Source: an uncultured Sphingomonadaceae bacterium (GTDB lineage Bacteria; Pseudomonadota; Alphaproteobacteria; Sphingomonadales; Sphingomonadaceae). Taken from it: 23,590 nt of DNA. The translations under genes and the position numbers were made by a program. The stretch lies in contig CAMLGC010000039.1 of the NCBI GenBank assembly GCA_946479505.1, forward strand, positions 1 through 23,590, written 5' to 3'. The notes under the pieces are model-generated. The model was not told the DNA's origin. It did not search any database and worked only from the letters and a program-made list of their open reading frames with translations. Shown here one piece after another: positions 22,696 to 23,590 of the stretch (within the stretch, counting starts at the first letter, position 1; each line of letters starts with the position of its first letter).

Positions 22696-23590
22696 GTGGC
22701 TACCGCCCCCGTCATCGAGCGCGAAGACTATGTCATCAGTGATATCGGCCTTGCCGATTTTGGCCGCCGCGAGATCGAGATCGCCGAGACCGAGATGCCA
22801 GGTCTGATGGCGCTGCGCGAGGAATTCGGCGCGTCGCAGCCCCTGAAGGGCGCGCGTATCGTCGGTTCGCTCCACATGACGATCCAGACCGCGGTGCTGA
22901 TCGAGACGCTGACCGCGCTCGGCGCCGAGGTGCGCTGGGCGACGTGCAACATCTTCTCGACGCAGGATCATGCGGCGGCCGCGATCGCCGCGTCGGGCGT
23001 GCCGGTGTTCGCCATCAAGGGCGAGAGCATCGCGGACTATTGGGACTATGTCGGCCGCATCTTCGATTGGGGCGACGAGACCTGCAACATGATCCTCGAC
23101 GACGGTGGCGATGCGACGATGTTCGCGCTGTGGGGCGCGCGGATCGAGGCGGGCGAGGCGTTCCCGGAGCCGGAGAACGAGGAAGAGGTCGAGATGCAGC
23201 GGGCGCTCAAGGCGTTCGTCAAGGTGCGGCCGGGCTACCTCACCGAGACGGTCAAGGCCATCAAGGGCGTGTCCGAAGAGACCACCACCGGCGTTCACCG
23301 CCTCTATCATCTCGCCAAGGCGGGCAAGCTGCCGTTCCCGGCGATCAACGTCAACGACAGCGTCACCAAGTCGAAGTTCGACAATCTCTATGGCTGCAAG
23401 GAATCTTTGGTCGATGCGATCCGCCGCGCTACCGACGTGATGCTGGCGGGCAAGGTCGCGTGCGTCGCGGGCTTCGGCGATGTCGGCAAGGGCTCGGCGC
23501 AGTCGCTTCGCAACGGCGGCGCGCGCGTGCTCGTCACCGAGATCGACCCGATCTGCGCGCTGCAGGCGGCGATGGAGGGCTTCGAGGTCG
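22696..23590 (+). CDS. ahcY: Adenosylhomocysteinase (SAH hydrolase), 3' end outside the window
   Basis: The first 298 residues of a protein usually about 430-470 long; the frame is open to the window edge. AhcY splits S-adenosylhomocysteine into adenosine and homocysteine, relieving inhibition of methyltransferases. Visible family blocks are [16 protein letters not shown] (57-72), [14 protein letters not shown] (85-98), and [16 protein letters not shown] (218-233) with catalytic K225 and D229. The NAD-binding [10 protein letters not shown] follows at 257-266, where G259, G261, G264 and G266 form the dinucleotide motif. Start is GTG at 22696, set by AGGAG (22683-22687) 8 nt upstream. A 32-bp operator-like dyad overlaps its promoter. 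Confidence 0.97.
   Translation, partial: MATAPVIEREDYVISDIGLADFGRREIEIAETEMPGLMALREEFGASQPLKGARIVGSLHMTIQTAVLIETLTALGAEVRWATCNIFSTQDHAAAAIAASGVPVFAIKGESIADYWDYVGRIFDWGDETCNMILDDGGDATMFALWGARIEAGEAFPEPENEEEVEMQRALKAFVKVRPGYLTETVKAIKGVSEETTTGVHRLYHLAKAGKLPFPAINVNDSVTKSKFDNLYGCKESLVDAIRRATDVMLAGKVACVAGFGDVGKGSAQSLRNGGARVLVTEIDPICALQAAMEGFEV

Overview
The window is a GC-rich (about two thirds G+C by eye), gene-dense stretch of alphaproteobacterial core chromosome, most likely from a sphingomonad (order Sphingomonadales). This is inferred from a CckA-type hybrid kinase with the HDFNN H-box, the DUF2062/smpB/dapA/slt neighbourhood, two GGAAC-N17-CGTT promoters typical of alphaproteobacterial EcfG sigma factors, and the overall protein style. 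I see no integrase, transposase, CRISPR array or phage gene. No intergenic gap exceeds 300 bases.

Left part (1-8062): a CAT-anticodon tRNA cut by the window edge and tRNA-Pro(TGG) face a minus-strand run. In transcription order that run is dapA, a secreted tandem OB-fold protein, smpB, a DUF2062 membrane protein, an exported M13 metallopeptidase, the cell-cycle kinase cckA and a single-domain response regulator. Only parts of it are likely to be cotranscribed. The OB-fold gene has its own EcfG-type promoter, and two hairpins separate the M13 gene from cckA.

Middle (8155-13713, plus strand): slt (lytic transglycosylase, divergent from dapA across a palindrome), greB, a 79-residue very hydrophilic protein with a second EcfG-type promoter, putP (Na+/proline symporter) overlapping a NYN-LOTUS putative RNase gene, and an acylphosphatase. 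ettA (ribosome-associated ABC-F ATPase) converges on the acylphosphatase. It diverges from a small acidic heptad-repeat lipoprotein gene that ends in a clear intrinsic terminator.

Right part (16130-23590): a c-di-GMP phosphodiesterase-type protein (pseudo-receiver, degenerate GGDEF, intact EAL) diverges from moaA, which overlaps nadK. Then come tRNA-Asn(GTT), a catalase-family protein converging on a Prx5-type peroxiredoxin, yqgE/algH, and the 5' two thirds of ahcY. A 32-bp dyad overlaps the -35 element of the ahcY promoter.

Functionally this is housekeeping (translation quality control, lysine/peptidoglycan, Moco, NADP, SAH recycling) interleaved with stress genes. I found no self-evident novel multi-gene system. 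The most informative signals are regulatory: two perfect EcfG-type promoters, each upstream of an uncharacterised small protein; the ahcY operator; and a set of genes that look leaderless.
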